Assembly: GCA_016177315.1 (NCBI GenBank) | Contig: JACOVN010000132.1 | Location: 1-5,256, forward strand | DNA from: Candidatus Woesearchaeota archaeon | Lineage (GTDB): Archaea; Nanobdellota; Nanobdellia; Woesearchaeales; UBA12501 | Direction of reading: 5' to 3' | Length of the DNA: 5,256 bases | In this document: piece by piece, positions 4,713-5,256 of the stretch | How the letters are laid out: every line of letters starts with the position of its first letter | How positions within the stretch are numbered: the first letter of the stretch is position 1 | Position numbers and translations under genes: made by a program | The notes under the pieces: model-generated | Told to the model about the DNA's origin: nothing | The model's input: only the letters and a program-made list of their open reading frames with translations | Database searches by the model: none

Positions 4713-5256
4713 AGAGGCAAGTTTGGATGAGAAAGATTATCATTTCTATTTTTGTTGCTCTCACGGCTTTTCTCCTTTCTAGCTGCCAGAATGCAGAATT
4801 GGAGCAAATGCATGAAGAGCATATGGAAGAGATGCAGGAGCATGCAGCAGGAGAGGGAGAACACGAGCATGAAGAAATTCCTGTAACTTTTGGCCCAGGA
4901 GAAAGCCCTCATGCGCATAGTGCAGCTGCCCATGGCGTTGATTTGGCAAGATTTGAACATGCCCAAGATATTGCTCGAAATCCTGCAGATGTTCCTCTTG
5001 CTGTGCAGCGGGATGTGCCAGAGACTGTGAAAATTTCCCTTACAGCAAAGGAAGTTCTTGCTCCTCTCGCGCCCGGCATTCGGTACCTGTACTGGACCTT
5101 TGATGGAACAGTACCTGGACCATTCCTAAGAGTCAGGGAAGGGGATACGATAGAATTAGCCTTAACCAATCATAACTCTAGCATTCATAACCATTCCATT
5201 GATCTCCATGCTGTCACAGGGCCTGGAGGAGGGGCTGTCTTGACGCATGTCGAGCC
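4706..5256 (+). CDS. nirK: Copper-containing nitrite reductase (NirK/AniA type) lipoprotein, 3' truncated
   Basis: The first 183 residues of a secreted multicopper enzyme reducing nitrite to nitric oxide. A signal helix (9-26) ends in a lipobox LSSC with C27 as the likely lipidated residue, as in membrane-tethered AniA. A Met/His/Glu-rich linker follows (about 31-76: M35, H36, H39, M40, M43, H46, H53, H55, H69, H71, H76). The first cupredoxin domain then starts, with TFDGTVPGPFLRVREGDTIE (131-150) and NHSIDLHAVTGPGGGA (162-177). By comparison with known NirK, H163 is a type 1 copper ligand and H168 a type 2 ligand; the remaining ligands lie beyond the window. AGGTGA at 4694-4699 supports the ATG at 4706. 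A second in-frame ATG at 4727 also leaves the lipobox intact. The start overlaps the rhodanese end by 7 nt, suggesting translational coupling. Confidence 0.95.
   Translation, partial: MLKRQVWMRKIIISIFVALTAFLLSSCQNAELEQMHEEHMEEMQEHAAGEGEHEHEEIPVTFGPGESPHAHSAAAHGVDLARFEHAQDIARNPADVPLAVQRDVPETVKISLTAKEVLAPLAPGIRYLYWTFDGTVPGPFLRVREGDTIELALTNHNSSIHNHSIDLHAVTGPGGGAVLTHVE

Overview
The window looks archaeal, most likely DPANN (Woesearchaeota/Pacearchaeota-like). This is inferred from archaeal-style TATA/BRE promoter elements, strong GGAGG/GGTGA ribosome-binding sites, two membrane-anchored winged-helix regulators, and a run of small membrane proteins of a type I associate with such genomes. TGA is used as an ordinary stop, so the standard code applies. 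All genes are on the + strand and tightly packed. I see no tRNA, rRNA, CRISPR or insertion sequence. No phylogenetic marker is present, so the lineage is a moderate-confidence inference.

Layout. (1) Positions 1-345 hold the possible last codons of an upstream gene and a small secreted Met/His-rich protein. (2) Positions 346-1605 hold a hairpin, a TATA promoter with a 12-bp palindrome, then a SHOCT-domain membrane protein and two paralogous regulators made of two membrane segments plus a winged helix. (3) Positions 1606-3913 hold a second palindrome and TATA box, then five genes: a Cys-rich membrane-anchored protein, a 78-aa protein with a similar membrane anchor and the same MVGGC tail, a DUF5676-like protein, a polytopic membrane protein with an HCPLC motif, and a helical cytosolic protein overlapping it by ATGA. 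(4) Positions 3914-5256 hold a short non-coding stretch with a TATA-like element and a 12-codon Arg-rich mini-ORF, then a membrane-anchored rhodanese overlapping the start of a copper nitrite reductase (NirK/AniA type) lipoprotein that runs off the window.

How they may work together. The one confident enzyme is NirK, a copper enzyme. Around it lie Met/His-rich and Cys-rich membrane or secreted proteins that could bind copper, plus membrane-bound regulators whose external segments could sense metal or redox state. The two palindromes share the core AAC-WW-GTT and lie at the promoters of operons 2 and 3, so one of the regulators may control both. I propose that this is a copper-supply and regulation locus serving periplasm-facing nitrite reduction. 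NirK is well supported by sequence; the copper-handling role of the other genes is inferred from composition and context.
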